NCBI GenBank assembly: GCA_905479495.1
Contig: CAJQMR010000015.1
Span: 33,606 to 97,605 of the forward strand
DNA: 64,000 bases
Source: an uncultured Anaerolineae bacterium
GTDB taxonomy: Bacteria; Chloroflexota; Anaerolineae; Promineifilales; Promineifilaceae
Direction of reading: 5' to 3'
Of this stretch, positions 41,539 to 50,868 are shown piece by piece. Position 1 is the stretch's first letter. Each line of letters starts with the position of its first letter. The position numbers and the translations under genes were made by a program. The notes under the pieces were generated by a model. It did no database searches and was not told where the DNA came from. It was given only the letters and a program-made list of their open reading frames with translations.

Positions 41539-42093
41539 ATGTTTCAGGTACGTAGGGCAGAAGAGCACGATCTAAATTTTCTTGTCTGGATTGATATCAA
41601 AGATGAGGGTGTTCGTTCCAGCTACATGGCCAACTGGACCGACGCAGAATGGGCAGCCCACCGCGCCCAGATTGCCGCGTATATTTCTGGCAGCGACAAG
41701 ATTGCCTACGTGATCGAAGAGGCTGAGAGCCAGCGCCGCATCGCGGGCATTTATGCCGATATTTTGAATGTGCAGGATGTTGCTGACCGGTGGCCCATGT
41801 TTCAGACGGTTTCTACCGACCTTTTCCCGGCAAACGGCCGTTTCTGTGCCATCTTTCAACTATGGGTCGATCCAGCCTACCGGCGGCAAGGGCTGGGGTC
41901 CCAACTTAAACAAACGGTTGAAGCTGAAGCACGCCGCTGCCAGGTTGGGGCCATGTATACGCATACCGAAGCCCGCAACTTGCATGTCATCACGCTGAAC
42001 AAAAAGCTGGGCTACCAGGAGATCTATCGTGGCCCGATGTGGGATGAGATAGAGCGAGTGGCCTTGTTAAAACGGTTGGACGAGTTTGCATGA
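41539..42093 (+). CDS. GNAT-family N-acetyltransferase
   Basis: 184 residues. GNAT fold with the acetyl-CoA motif A as LWVDPAYRRQGLGSQLKQTVEAEA (Q/RxxGxG/A), then YTHTEARNLHVITLNKKLGYQEI for motif B. Acetylates an unknown amine. GGAG at 41526-41529 sits nine bases before ATG 41539 and directly abuts the alternative ATG at 41530, so I prefer 41539. Its stop overlaps the next ATG (ATGA). Confidence 0.87.
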   Translation: MFQVRRAEEHDLNFLVWIDIKDEGVRSSYMANWTDAEWAAHRAQIAAYISGSDKIAYVIEEAESQRRIAGIYADILNVQDVADRWPMFQTVSTDLFPANGRFCAIFQLWVDPAYRRQGLGSQLKQTVEAEARRCQVGAMYTHTEARNLHVITLNKKLGYQEIYRGPMWDEIERVALLKRLDEFA

Positions 42094-42296
42094 AAGCACA
42101 AATTGAGATTTTGCAAGACGGCCGTATTCAAAAATATCAAAGCGACGAACTGTTCCGCAGCTTCTTCATCAAGCTGCTGGCCGATGCGCCGTTTGACGCT
42201 TACTTTTGGGAAACCTCGCCCCTGACCAATGAGAGATTGGAACGGCCGTTTGAATTTGCCCTTCAGCAATACCCCCATTCGATTAGCAGCAGTTAA
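42090..42296 (+). pseudogene. Truncated DUF6940-like protein
   Basis: 68 residues. MKAQIEILQDGR, ELFRSFFIKLLADAPFDAYFWET and ERLERPFEF align with MKAEVELLAGGR, NAFRDFFIDLLAQAPFVAYYWET and ATLKRPFEC of the complete protein at 46788, but it stops at the point where that protein continues for another ~115 residues, and a 16-residue internal segment is missing. The two are diverged paralogues. This stump forms the left edge of the octamer-free glycosyltransferase island. Confidence 0.75.
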
Positions 42297-42387
42297 AATT
42301 ATATTTCTCTCATATGTTACAATAGCGTTATCACCGTTGTACCCAGTGTAATCACCATTGTTGTCGAAAAGCTCATATTGGAGTCCA

Positions 42388-44145
42388 ATGAATTCATCTC
42401 GCTTGAACGAATTACCCCAGCAATTAGACAAAGTTCTGGATAATTTTCATCCAGACAATTGGTCAGATATCATCTCTTTACTTAATCAGCTAAAAAATAC
42501 AAAAAAGCCTCCTTTACCCCCTGCTGAAGCCCCGCTGAAATTCTTTGCCAGAGGCACAGCCTTCATCACCTTCAGTTATGGCATTGATGGTGTGACCATA
42601 GAAATGTCTAAATATGCCCATACGCTAAATAATCTTTTTGCATCAGACAATCCCTCAATTCACTTTATCGGTGGAAGTTTCCGGCGACAGGCTTCATCAA
42701 TTCTTAGCCCTGAGTGGCATCAGCTACAAATAGAGGGAATAGATGGTTGGAACAAATGGGACAATGGCAAATGGTTTCAAGCGCTTTTCAAGAAGAAGAT
42801 AAAATCATTGAGTCAGGAATCAGACCTTCTGGCAAAGGAAATATACCGACAAGCTGTTTTAATCGCCAAACGTTTAGGAACATATTTTTTAGACAATCAA
42901 ATATCTCTGGTCTTACCAGTCAACGTTGCCTCTAATCCAGGGAACCTTGCTTTGACCCTTGGTTTAGTTTTTGTTACCGAAATCCTCGGCATTCATGTTT
43001 TGAACTCTAACCATGATTTTTATTGGGAGGCTGGGAAACCGCTTTCGAAAAGAAGGCCAGGAGAAGTACCAGGTGTGCGCGACCATTTTTTCCGCAACAG
43101 AAAAAATAAACCATTTTTCTCCTTGTTTAAAATGCTTTATCCTTGGAATGGAAGTAAATGGTTACAAGTTAATATCAATGCGCGGCAGTCCCGACGGCTA
43201 ATTAAAAAATTTGGTTTTCCAGCGGAAAAGGTCAGCGAAATTTCAACCTACATCGCCGATGCCTTTTTCAAGACACACTGCAAAAAAGACGTAATTGATA
43301 GCCGGTTAAGGATGGGACATATCTTATCCAGTGGGCAAAAAATTATGGCCCCGGTTCCTATTGCCAACCACTTGTCTGGGGTTGATAGTTGGATGAAAAA
43401 CCAACAACCGATCATTATCGGAGCGCGACCTGGGTTATTAGTTGATCCAAGGTCCGAAGATTTGATCATTATGCTCCAGCCAACTCGAATTGTTGGCCGC
43501 AAGCGGATTGAAAAAAATCTTGAATTGATCAGGACACTCTTTCAGAAAAGCGACCTGAAAGAAGCATTCCTAGATAATCCAACTCATCAGCTGATTTTGC
43601 ATATTACTGGCCCAGTGCCAAAAGAGCATCAAAAGGATTTAGAAAAAGTTCTTTTGGCTTACAGCAAAACCGTTCTTACCTTGCCAGAAACATTTGCGAA
43701 TCGAATCTTTATCGCATTTTCAGTAGGTCAAAGAATGCATGCCTCTTTCCCAGCTAAACAATTCCAGCCATTGACCATTGATGAGATTTACCGGATCGCA
43801 GATGTTGTTGTATTCCCCAGTAAGACAGAAGGTCGCGGGCTACCAATCATAGAAGCCAGTGCCAGCGGAATCCCCATCATTTGCAGCCAATACCGTCCTA
43901 AAAAAGTATTTAGAGAGGTGGTTGGCAAGAAGCTGCCCAAAAAAATGCAGATTCGTTATACATTATTCCCTGAAGGCAAATTTAACAAAGCCTTTTTAGA
44001 CGAAGTAGCAAACTTGCTTATTCATCCAGGCTGCCAGCAAGAACGAATTACTCATAATATAGAAGCCGTATATGCGAGATACAGTCAGGTAGCCTTCAGA
44101 AAAAAATTAGAACGCTTGCTGGCGCAACTTCAGCAAATGAATTAA
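42388..44145 (+). CDS. Glycosyltransferase, GT4-like (GT-B fold)
   Basis: 585 residues. N-terminal half with GIDGVTIEMSKYAHTLNNLF and LGIHVLNSNHDFYWEAGKP, then a GT4-type C-terminal domain: LQPTRIVGRKRIEKNLELI, VVFPSKTEGRGLPIIEASASGIPII (E-x7-E region) and a terminal helix. It transfers a sugar from a nucleotide donor; substrate unknown. The N-terminal pattern recurs in the protein at 45410 (GTDGVSLETSKWADVL; HHHDFTWERKP). GGAG four bases before ATG 42388. First gene of a three-gene AT-rich island with no octamer. Confidence 0.82.
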   Translation: MNSSRLNELPQQLDKVLDNFHPDNWSDIISLLNQLKNTKKPPLPPAEAPLKFFARGTAFITFSYGIDGVTIEMSKYAHTLNNLFASDNPSIHFIGGSFRRQASSILSPEWHQLQIEGIDGWNKWDNGKWFQALFKKKIKSLSQESDLLAKEIYRQAVLIAKRLGTYFLDNQISLVLPVNVASNPGNLALTLGLVFVTEILGIHVLNSNHDFYWEAGKPLSKRRPGEVPGVRDHFFRNRKNKPFFSLFKMLYPWNGSKWLQVNINARQSRRLIKKFGFPAEKVSEISTYIADAFFKTHCKKDVIDSRLRMGHILSSGQKIMAPVPIANHLSGVDSWMKNQQPIIIGARPGLLVDPRSEDLIIMLQPTRIVGRKRIEKNLELIRTLFQKSDLKEAFLDNPTHQLILHITGPVPKEHQKDLEKVLLAYSKTVLTLPETFANRIFIAFSVGQRMHASFPAKQFQPLTIDEIYRIADVVVFPSKTEGRGLPIIEASASGIPIICSQYRPKKVFREVVGKKLPKKMQIRYTLFPEGKFNKAFLDEVANLLIHPGCQQERITHNIEAVYARYSQVAFRKKLERLLAQLQQMN

Positions 44146-44154
44146 GGAGATTAA

Positions 44155-45270
44155 ATGCACATCGGATTTATTGAGGATACCCATTTGCACGGCGGTACAC
44201 AAATATGGGTAGCGGAAGCAGTACGAGCATTCATTAAAAACAACCAGGAAGTTTCATTACTTGCCCCCAAAGGAAGTTGGATTGTTGAACAATGTCGCGA
44301 TACAGGGGCAATTATTTCTACCTATGATTGGGATGAAGTTATTCAAGAAGACACACACAATCGCGAAATATGGACAAAAGCACTCAGTCGATGTGATGTG
44401 GCGGTTTGTACAGTTCATCCGCCCAGGGAGGGGTTTCACTGTTCGGTGTTTGCGGCTCGTTGTATCAAAGAGGGGGGCTTAGAAACCCATTTAATCCCCA
44501 AGACGGGGACAATTGTGCCAGCCTATCTTCGGTCGTTTTATTTGCCTGATGAGACCATTCGGTCCACAGTTATTGCAATTACAGATTTCACTCGAAAATA
44601 TCTCATTGAGACATACAAAATACCGGCTGAAAAGGTTGCTTTGATTTACCAGGGGACTGATACGCAAAGGTTTCAGCACTCAAGCATTGCCAGGAAAGAG
44701 GCGCAAAAGCGATATCCTCTGCCGGAAAATGCTTCCCCGATCCTTGGTAGCATCGGTTCATTCGAACCGCGAAAAGGACATCCGGTCCTGTTTGAAGCGC
44801 TAGAAGAGCTCGTTAATAATTCATTGCCAAATGCTCATTTGATGATGGTGGGTGATGGACCAGATGAAACGATGCTAAAGGAGATGGTGAAAGCGCATGG
44901 ACTGACGCGAAATGTTTCCTTCTTTCCGTTTACTGATGAGCCAAACTATGTTTTTGAACGGCTCGATGTAACAGTTTTACCAAGTCTGTATAAAGAAGGC
45001 CTCCCTAATGTGCTACTAGAATCTATGTCGATGGGGGTGCCGGTTGTTTCAACCAATATTGGGGGCATTTCCGAGATCGTTATTGAGGGAAAAACAGGCT
45101 TCATGGTGAAACCAGGGGACAAATCAGCATTGGCCAACGCGATCAATAAAGTTTGGGCAAACCCGGACCATTACCAGGCTATGAAGCGGGAAGCGCGAGC
45201 GCTGATTGTGGATCAATTTGATAAAGTAACGCAATTTGACAGATTTATCGACTACTTTTTTAGACTGTAG
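44155..45270 (+). CDS. Glycosyltransferase family 4
   Basis: 371 residues, classic GT4. HGGTQIWVAEAVRAF near the N-terminus; GSIGSFEPRKGHPVLFEAL, LMMVGDGPDETMLKEM, DVTVLPSLYKEGLPNVLLESMSMGVPVVST with both glutamates of the E-x7-E donor-site motif, and GKTGFMVKPGD. AAGGAG five bases before ATG 44155, ten bases after the previous stop, so the two genes share a transcript. Probably builds a capsule, glycolipid or protein glycan. Confidence 0.92.
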   Translation: MHIGFIEDTHLHGGTQIWVAEAVRAFIKNNQEVSLLAPKGSWIVEQCRDTGAIISTYDWDEVIQEDTHNREIWTKALSRCDVAVCTVHPPREGFHCSVFAARCIKEGGLETHLIPKTGTIVPAYLRSFYLPDETIRSTVIAITDFTRKYLIETYKIPAEKVALIYQGTDTQRFQHSSIARKEAQKRYPLPENASPILGSIGSFEPRKGHPVLFEALEELVNNSLPNAHLMMVGDGPDETMLKEMVKAHGLTRNVSFFPFTDEPNYVFERLDVTVLPSLYKEGLPNVLLESMSMGVPVVSTNIGGISEIVIEGKTGFMVKPGDKSALANAINKVWANPDHYQAMKREARALIVDQFDKVTQFDRFIDYFFRL

Positions 45271-45318
45271 ACACCAACTGAATGATAATTAGTTTATTCT
45301 CGGTAAGATGCTGAGATG

Positions 45319-45384
45319 TGTAAAAGCCAAAAAGAATTTTGAAATAGAATGAGCGAGTATTTGGCTTTTACTTAAGCAAATCAC
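45319..45384. repeat. Dispersed hairpin element, copy 2
   Basis: GTAAAAGCCAAA (45320-45331) and TTTGGCTTTTAC (45360-45371) with a 28-base loop; matches 27087-27152 at most positions, including the loop. It lies between two glycosyltransferase genes, inside an otherwise octamer-free island. Confidence 0.8.
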
Positions 45385-45409
45385 AATCACAATGTAGCTT
45401 GAGGCAGTC

Positions 45410-46690
45410 ATGGTCAAATTGTTGGGCAGATCAATTAATATTGGATTTATTTCTTTTCGATTTCAAGGAACGGATGGCGTTTCTTTGGAGACTTCAAAAT
45501 GGGCTGACGTATTAGAGAAAATGGGACACAAGTGTTTCTATTTTTCTGGATTGTCGGATCGCCCTTCTGATCGGTCGATGGTGGTTAAGGAAGCCCATTT
45601 CCTTGAACCTGAAACGCGCGAATATTATCATAAGTTTTTTGGCTCAACCAAACGAACGAGAGAGGAAACGCAGTGGATTCATAAAAGAAGAGAATTTTTT
45701 AAGGAACATCTTTATGCGTTCATAAAAAAATTCGATATTGATTTAGTTATTCCCCAAAATGTATTGTCCTTTCCTCAAAATATTCCGCTCTCGATGGCTT
45801 TGGATGAGATGATTGCCGAAACCTGCATCCCTACAATTGCCCACCACCACGATTTTACCTGGGAGCGTAAACCACTCTTGGTCAACTCAATTTGGGATTA
45901 TATTAATATGGCGGTGCCACCACACTTACCATCTATTCAGCATGTGGTCATTAACTCTTCGGCTGGCCACCAACTGGCCCGCAGAGTAGGCGTTAGCTCA
46001 ATAAATGTTCCCAATGTGATGGATTTTGAAAACCCTCCGACTAATAATGATGAATACTCAGCAGATTTGCGGGATGCACTGGGTATCGAACCAGATGAAC
46101 TTTTTATATTACAACCTACCAGGGTGGTGCAACGGAAAGGGATTGAGCATGCTATTGAGTTAGTCAGCCGTCTTAAAAGAAAAGCTCGCCTGGTTATCTC
46201 CCATGCCTCAGGTGATGATGGCTACGGCTATGAAGCCAGAGTGGCTGATTTTGCAGAGCGAATGGGTGTAAGGACAATTTTTTCTTCCAAGCGCTTTGGC
46301 GAAACTCGCGGCACAACTGAGGATGGCAAGAAGATTTACAGTCTTTCTGATGCGTATCCTCATGCCGATCTGGTTACTTATCCATCATTGGTTGAAGGCT
46401 TTGGCAATGCATTTCTGGAAGCGATTTATTACAAAAAACCCATCGTTGTTAATAATTATACGATTTACGCTACCGATATTCGACCAAAGGGTTTTAAGGT
46501 CATTGAATTTGATGATTACATCACAAAAGATACGGTTAAAGAAACGGCCCGAATCTTAGATGATGCCGCGTATCGGGAAGAGATGTGCGAGTACAATTAC
46601 AATCTGGCCTTGCGCCACTTCTCTTATAAGGTTTTGCGAAGTCAATTCCGAGTTCTCTTAGCCAATGCCTTTGGGGTTAATGGTGAGTGA
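45410..46690 (+). CDS. Glycosyltransferase, GT4-like
   Basis: 426 residues. INIGFISFRFQGTDGVSLET with ADVLEKMGHKC at the start, IAHHHDFTWERKPLL in the middle, then LQPTRVVQRKGIEHAIELV, ADLVTYPSLVEGFGNAFLEA and YYKKPIVVNNY (GT4 C-terminal domain with E-x7-E). Similar in layout to the first island gene. GAGG five bases before ATG 45410. Separated from the preceding gene by the dispersed hairpin, so it may have its own promoter or be attenuated. Confidence 0.88.
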   Translation: MVKLLGRSINIGFISFRFQGTDGVSLETSKWADVLEKMGHKCFYFSGLSDRPSDRSMVVKEAHFLEPETREYYHKFFGSTKRTREETQWIHKRREFFKEHLYAFIKKFDIDLVIPQNVLSFPQNIPLSMALDEMIAETCIPTIAHHHDFTWERKPLLVNSIWDYINMAVPPHLPSIQHVVINSSAGHQLARRVGVSSINVPNVMDFENPPTNNDEYSADLRDALGIEPDELFILQPTRVVQRKGIEHAIELVSRLKRKARLVISHASGDDGYGYEARVADFAERMGVRTIFSSKRFGETRGTTEDGKKIYSLSDAYPHADLVTYPSLVEGFGNAFLEAIYYKKPIVVNNYTIYATDIRPKGFKVIEFDDYITKDTVKETARILDDAAYREEMCEYNYNLALRHFSYKVLRSQFRVLLANAFGVNGE

Positions 46691-46787
46691 CTTTGTATTC
46701 CAGAATAACGTCGGTTAACGGCCGTAATTCTTTCAACAACCTGGCAGGTAGAACCGGCTGGTGGTAGACACAAAACGTTAGCTTAAA

Positions 46788-47366
46788 ATGAAAGCAGAAG
46801 TTGAATTGTTGGCCGGGGGGCGAATCCAGCAGGTGGCACTGTTGGCTGGGGAACGGCCGTTCTCTTACGCAGACATCATCCAAAAATGGCAGTCAGACAA
46901 CGCATTCCGTGATTTTTTTATTGACTTGTTAGCCCAGGCACCTTTTGTTGCCTACTATTGGGAAACCCCACCGATTACGCAAGCCACGCTCAAACGGCCG
47001 TTTGAATGTGTCTTCGTCAATGCCCCCTCACTGGCCAATGTGCCTGCCCAGCGCCGTGCGTTTGCCAACTATTTCAATGACAATTCAGTGGTGGATTTCC
47101 CCAATCTCGGCGGGGATGCCCATCTGGTAGTGCCTTGCCCGCAAAATCCTGGCGATGCGTTTGCCCATTTAGCCACGTTTAGCCGCAATGCACCGCTGGC
47201 GCAGCAGCACCAGTTTTGGCAGCGGGTGGGATTGGCGGTGGCAAATGCGGTGGGGCAACGGCCGTTGTGGGTCAGTACCTCCGGGTTAGGCGTGTACTGG
47301 CTGCACGTGCGGCTGGATTCGCGGCCTAAATATTACACCTACCAACCTTACCGGGAGTGGTCATGA
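46788..47366 (+). CDS. DUF6940-like protein
   Basis: 192 residues. IIQKWQSDNAFRDFFIDLL, FVAYYWETPPIT, FPNLGGDAHLVVPCPQN, HLATFSRNAPLAQQHQFW and PLWVSTSGLGVYWLHVRLDSRPKYYTY follow what I remember as the DUF6940 pattern; the biochemical role is unknown. Cytoplasmic. Contains three in-frame octamers (ERPF, KRPF, QRPL), marking it as native DNA in contrast to the island before it. A truncated relative stands at 42090. Confidence 0.75.
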   Translation: MKAEVELLAGGRIQQVALLAGERPFSYADIIQKWQSDNAFRDFFIDLLAQAPFVAYYWETPPITQATLKRPFECVFVNAPSLANVPAQRRAFANYFNDNSVVDFPNLGGDAHLVVPCPQNPGDAFAHLATFSRNAPLAQQHQFWQRVGLAVANAVGQRPLWVSTSGLGVYWLHVRLDSRPKYYTYQPYREWS

Positions 47367-47501
47367 TTTCACATTATCTGCCTGGTGTGTAGATGATGTT
47401 TATCACTTGTTCGCCAGCTACCGTCCCTGGCATACTAATTCCTGAATTAAACGTGGGCCGCAAACATAGTCTCTGCTGTGCTTGCGCCGGGAATAAAAAG
47501 T

Positions 47502-50222
47502 GTGCTGAAATCTAATCTGCTGGCAACCAAATTGCATCGACCGGCTCTACCGACTCAGTGGGTGGAACGGCCGTCTCTCACCCAGCGACTCCAAGACGGG
47601 CTGGCGCTGAACCGGCAGATCACCCTCGTTTCCGCTCCCGCTGGCTTCGGCAAGACCACCTGCATCACTGAATGGCTTAACACGTTGGCTGATTGGCCGG
47701 TCACCTGGCTCTCTCTAGACGTGGCTGATGATGAGCCAGGGCGTTTTTTCACCTATCTTATTGCCGCGCTGCAAAAGGTAGACCCGACCCTGGGCCAGGA
47801 GATCGAGAATTACTTGCGTGCTGGTCCACTTCCCTCAGGCGATGCCGTTAGTGCTGCCCTTATCAACGATATGCTGGCCGTGGACGGCCGTTTCCTGCTT
47901 GTTTTGGATGATTTTCATACCCTCCATGACCCGTTTATTCTGCAAGTCCTGGCGGAACTGGTGTCCAACTTGCCGCCAACGCTGTACCTTGTCCTGATCA
48001 CCCGCGAAGATCCGCCCCTGCCGCTGGCCCGACTGCGGGCCAACAACCGGTTGACCGAAATTCGCGCCCGTGATTTGCGCTTCACGGATCCTGACGCAGA
48101 CTACTTCTTAAACGAGGTGATGGGGTTTGCGCTTTCCCCGGCGGAAACGGCCGCTCTAAAAGAAAAAACCGAAGGCTGGATCGTGGGATTGCAGCTGGCT
48201 GCCATTGCCATGCAGTCGCTTCTGGCCCGGCCAGAGCACCGCGATGTAGCTGCTTTTGTCCAGGAATTTACCGGCAGCCATCTTTATGTGGCCGAATATC
48301 TGCTGGAAGAAGTGCTCAGGCAGCAGCCAGAGGAGATGCAAACTTTCCTGCTGCACACCTCCATTCTAGATCGACTGAACGCCGGGCTGTGTGATGCGGT
48401 CACCGACCGCCAGGATGGACAGGCGATATTGACCACCCTCTATCGAGCCAATCTATTTGTTACGCCGCTGGATACCGAAGGGCAATGGTTTCGTTACCAT
48501 CACCTCTTTGCTGATTTGCTCCAGGCCCGCTTGCCGCAAAGGGTGGCCAAACAGATGGTTCGCGAGCTGCATCTGCGGGCGGCTAGCTGGTATGAGCAGA
48601 ACGGATTCATGGGCGATGCCATCAAGCATGGACTGGCGGCGGAATCAGATGAAAAAGTAGCCGCATTGGTAGAACAGGAAGCTCGCGCCATGATGTTTTC
48701 CGGCCAGGCCAACACCTTGCGCAGCTGGTTGTCGGCCCTGCCGCGGGCGGCTTTTCAGACTCATCCTCGCCTTAACATTTACCGTCTGTGGATTGAGCTG
48801 ATGCAGGAAAAATCAGACATTTCTGCCCAGGCTCTGCGTGACAAGGAGATGATGCTGCATACCCTGCCATCTACGCCGGAAAATGAGCGGTTGCGCATAG
48901 AGTTAACGGCCGTTCTTTGCCGTTTTGTTGCCTTTTCTGGTGATACAACCCGAGCCATTCAGCTGGCTGAAGAAGCTTTGACCAGCCTGCCTGAAAGCGA
49001 GACGGGCCTGCGTGCCCGCGCCTACTCGGCTTTGGCCATTGCCCATTGGTTAGAGGGCCACCGTGAAAAAGCGAGACAGGCATACGATGATTGCATGCCC
49101 CTGGCTCTGGCCAGCGGCAATTACACGCTGGCTGCTCACGCCACGATGGTGCTGGCTATGAGTCAGACCGACTATGGGCAATTACATCAGGCTGCCCGAA
49201 CTTACCAATCCATTATTGATATGGGCGAACAGGCAGGCCAAAAACTGTTTTTTCCTGCCGGTCAGGGCTATATTGGCCTGGCTGGTATCTACCTGGAATG
49301 GAACAAATTGGAAACGGCCGCAGCTTACCTGGAGCAAGGAATGGAACTGTGTCGCCGGGGCGGGCTGGCTGGCCTGTCGGCTGGCTACATGCTGCGGGCG
49401 CGTTTGCGTCAGGCGCAGGGCAACCTTCAAGCCGCCGCTGGCGAGCTTGATTTGCTTGGCCAAACGGGCGTCGATCCAACCGGGACGGCCCGGCGGATTT
49501 TGCTTGGCATAGCCATGGGTGACCTGGACGAAGCCACCCGCCGGGCCAGGCCGTGGCTTGGTGCGCTGGCCGCTGACCCAACTTCTACAAGTCCCCCTCT
49601 GTTGATTGCAGAGATCATGAAAGTGGCCCTGGCGCATCTCTTTCTGGCCCGAGGCGAGCTGGTGCAGGCGCGGCAATTATTGACCGAGGTGGAGAAGACG
49701 GCCGTTCCTGCCAAACGTTACGGCCGTTTGATCGAAGTTTATTTTCTCCAGGCGCTGGTGCATCAGGCAGAAAACCGGGGCCAGGTAGCGGCTCAGACCG
49801 TTGCCTTATTCCAGAAGGCATTGGCGCTGGCCCAGCCAGAAGGGTACGCTCTGTTGTTTTTGGAGCGGGGAACGGCCGTTGTTTCCTTGTTGCAGGCCGT
49901 CATTAGCCAGGGGGAACCCACCACTCCCTTAAAGCAGTATGCTCAGGCGTTACTTAACGCTTGTCGCGAGTACGGCCACAAAGCCTTAGCTCCGCCTTCG
50001 GGGACAGCGGCTGAGTTGGTAGAGTCGCTAACCTCTCGTGAAATGGAAGTTTTGCAGCTTGTTGCTGCCGGTGACTCCAATCAGACTATTGCCGATAAAC
50101 TGTTTATCACCGTCCGCACCGTCAAGAAGCACATCACCAACATCCTGGGCAAGCTGGGCGTCAGCAACCGCACTCAGGCTGCCGCCCGCGCTCGTGAACT
50201 CGGGCTTTTACCTGCGGACTAA
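47502..50222 (+). CDS. Large MalT-like LuxR-family transcriptional regulator
   Basis: 906 residues of STAND/MalT type. Walker A SAPAGFGKTTCITEW, Walker B FLLVLDDFH, sensor-like EDPPLPLARLRANNRLTEIR, a winged-helix/arm region (EGWIVGLQL), a long TPR-like helical array (~400-800), and a C-terminal LuxR helix-turn-helix (LTSREMEVLQLVAAGDSNQT, then VRTVKKHITNILGKLGVSNRTQA). ATP-dependent, inducer-gated activator. I start at GTG 47502, matching the paralogue at 52170; GTG 47478 is also in frame. The first ~100 bases are nearly identical to that paralogue, the rest is not. Confidence 0.92.
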   Translation: MLKSNLLATKLHRPALPTQWVERPSLTQRLQDGLALNRQITLVSAPAGFGKTTCITEWLNTLADWPVTWLSLDVADDEPGRFFTYLIAALQKVDPTLGQEIENYLRAGPLPSGDAVSAALINDMLAVDGRFLLVLDDFHTLHDPFILQVLAELVSNLPPTLYLVLITREDPPLPLARLRANNRLTEIRARDLRFTDPDADYFLNEVMGFALSPAETAALKEKTEGWIVGLQLAAIAMQSLLARPEHRDVAAFVQEFTGSHLYVAEYLLEEVLRQQPEEMQTFLLHTSILDRLNAGLCDAVTDRQDGQAILTTLYRANLFVTPLDTEGQWFRYHHLFADLLQARLPQRVAKQMVRELHLRAASWYEQNGFMGDAIKHGLAAESDEKVAALVEQEARAMMFSGQANTLRSWLSALPRAAFQTHPRLNIYRLWIELMQEKSDISAQALRDKEMMLHTLPSTPENERLRIELTAVLCRFVAFSGDTTRAIQLAEEALTSLPESETGLRARAYSALAIAHWLEGHREKARQAYDDCMPLALASGNYTLAAHATMVLAMSQTDYGQLHQAARTYQSIIDMGEQAGQKLFFPAGQGYIGLAGIYLEWNKLETAAAYLEQGMELCRRGGLAGLSAGYMLRARLRQAQGNLQAAAGELDLLGQTGVDPTGTARRILLGIAMGDLDEATRRARPWLGALAADPTSTSPPLLIAEIMKVALAHLFLARGELVQARQLLTEVEKTAVPAKRYGRLIEVYFLQALVHQAENRGQVAAQTVALFQKALALAQPEGYALLFLERGTAVVSLLQAVISQGEPTTPLKQYAQALLNACREYGHKALAPPSGTAAELVESLTSREMEVLQLVAAGDSNQTIADKLFITVRTVKKHITNILGKLGVSNRTQAAARARELGLLPAD

Positions 50223-50228
50223 CCTTTT

Positions 50229-50305
50229 TTTTCACAATCCACGAAATGAAAAGGGCAGTAGTGTACCAAAGTACACCGCTGGCTTTCTCGTGTTTCCTGT
50301 GAAAA
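50229..50305. repeat. Long interrupted hairpin after the first LuxR gene
   Basis: TTTTCACA (50229-50236) pairs with TGTGAAAA (50298-50305); inside it CACGAAA faces TTTCTCGTG and, at the tip, GTGTAC-CAAA-GTACAC. It follows the regulator stop and may terminate its transcript. Confidence 0.6.
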
Positions 50306-50394
50306 GACAACTTTAGTACAAGGACAAGCCGTGCCCCCCATTGTATTCTGAGGTCAGAAAAACAAATGAACAATTAAGTTCAAAGGAGACCAAA

Positions 50395-50790
50395 ATGAGT
50401 ACTTTAACGAACACCTTTTCATCACCAAAAATGATGTACTGTGGCCTGGGTTTTGTCCTGACGTTGATTTCTGGCGTTGTGCTGAGCAACTTTGGTCGGC
50501 CGCTTAACAGCGCCATCTTTGGCATCCACAAGATCATTGCTGTGGCGACAATTGTTCTGCTGGGCATGAACATCCGAACGCTCTATCGGATGGTGGATGT
50601 TCAGACGCTTAACCAGGTCCTTATTGTGGTGACTGCCCTATTACTTCTCGCTCTGGTTGTATCCGGTGCGTTGTTGAGCTTCGATAAATTGGCTGTGCAA
50701 GCCGTTTTGCGGATTCACCAGGTGATGCCTATGTTGGCGCTGGCTTTTTCAGTACTTACCGTTTACCTGCTAATTGGCAATAAATCCTGA
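50395..50790 (+). CDS. Hypothetical four-helix membrane protein
   Basis: 131 residues with four hydrophobic spans (MYCGLGFVLTLISGVVLS; IHKIIAVATIVLLGMNI; LIVVTALLLLALVVSGALL; MPMLALAFSVLTVYLLIG). Two helices carry His residues (GIHKII, RIHQVMP), raising the possibility of haem or metal binding, which I cannot confirm. AAGGAG six bases before ATG 50395. It follows the first MalT-like regulator and is followed by the dehydrogenase gene. Confidence 0.68.
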   Translation: MSTLTNTFSSPKMMYCGLGFVLTLISGVVLSNFGRPLNSAIFGIHKIIAVATIVLLGMNIRTLYRMVDVQTLNQVLIVVTALLLLALVVSGALLSFDKLAVQAVLRIHQVMPMLALAFSVLTVYLLIGNKS

Positions 50791-50801
50791 AGGTAAGGAG
50801 A

Positions 50802-50830
50802 GTGGGGTGCTCTGCAAGGTGGCACCCCAC
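50802..50830. repeat. GTGGGGTGC inverted repeat upstream of the dehydrogenase
   Basis: GTGGGGTGC (50802-50810) pairs exactly with GCACCCCAC (50822-50830), 11-base loop, in the 78-base gap. It could be a terminator for the membrane protein gene or an operator. Confidence 0.6.
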
Positions 50831-50868
50831 AGCCATTTGAATGTTTCCGGCAAAATAAGGAGATTGTG

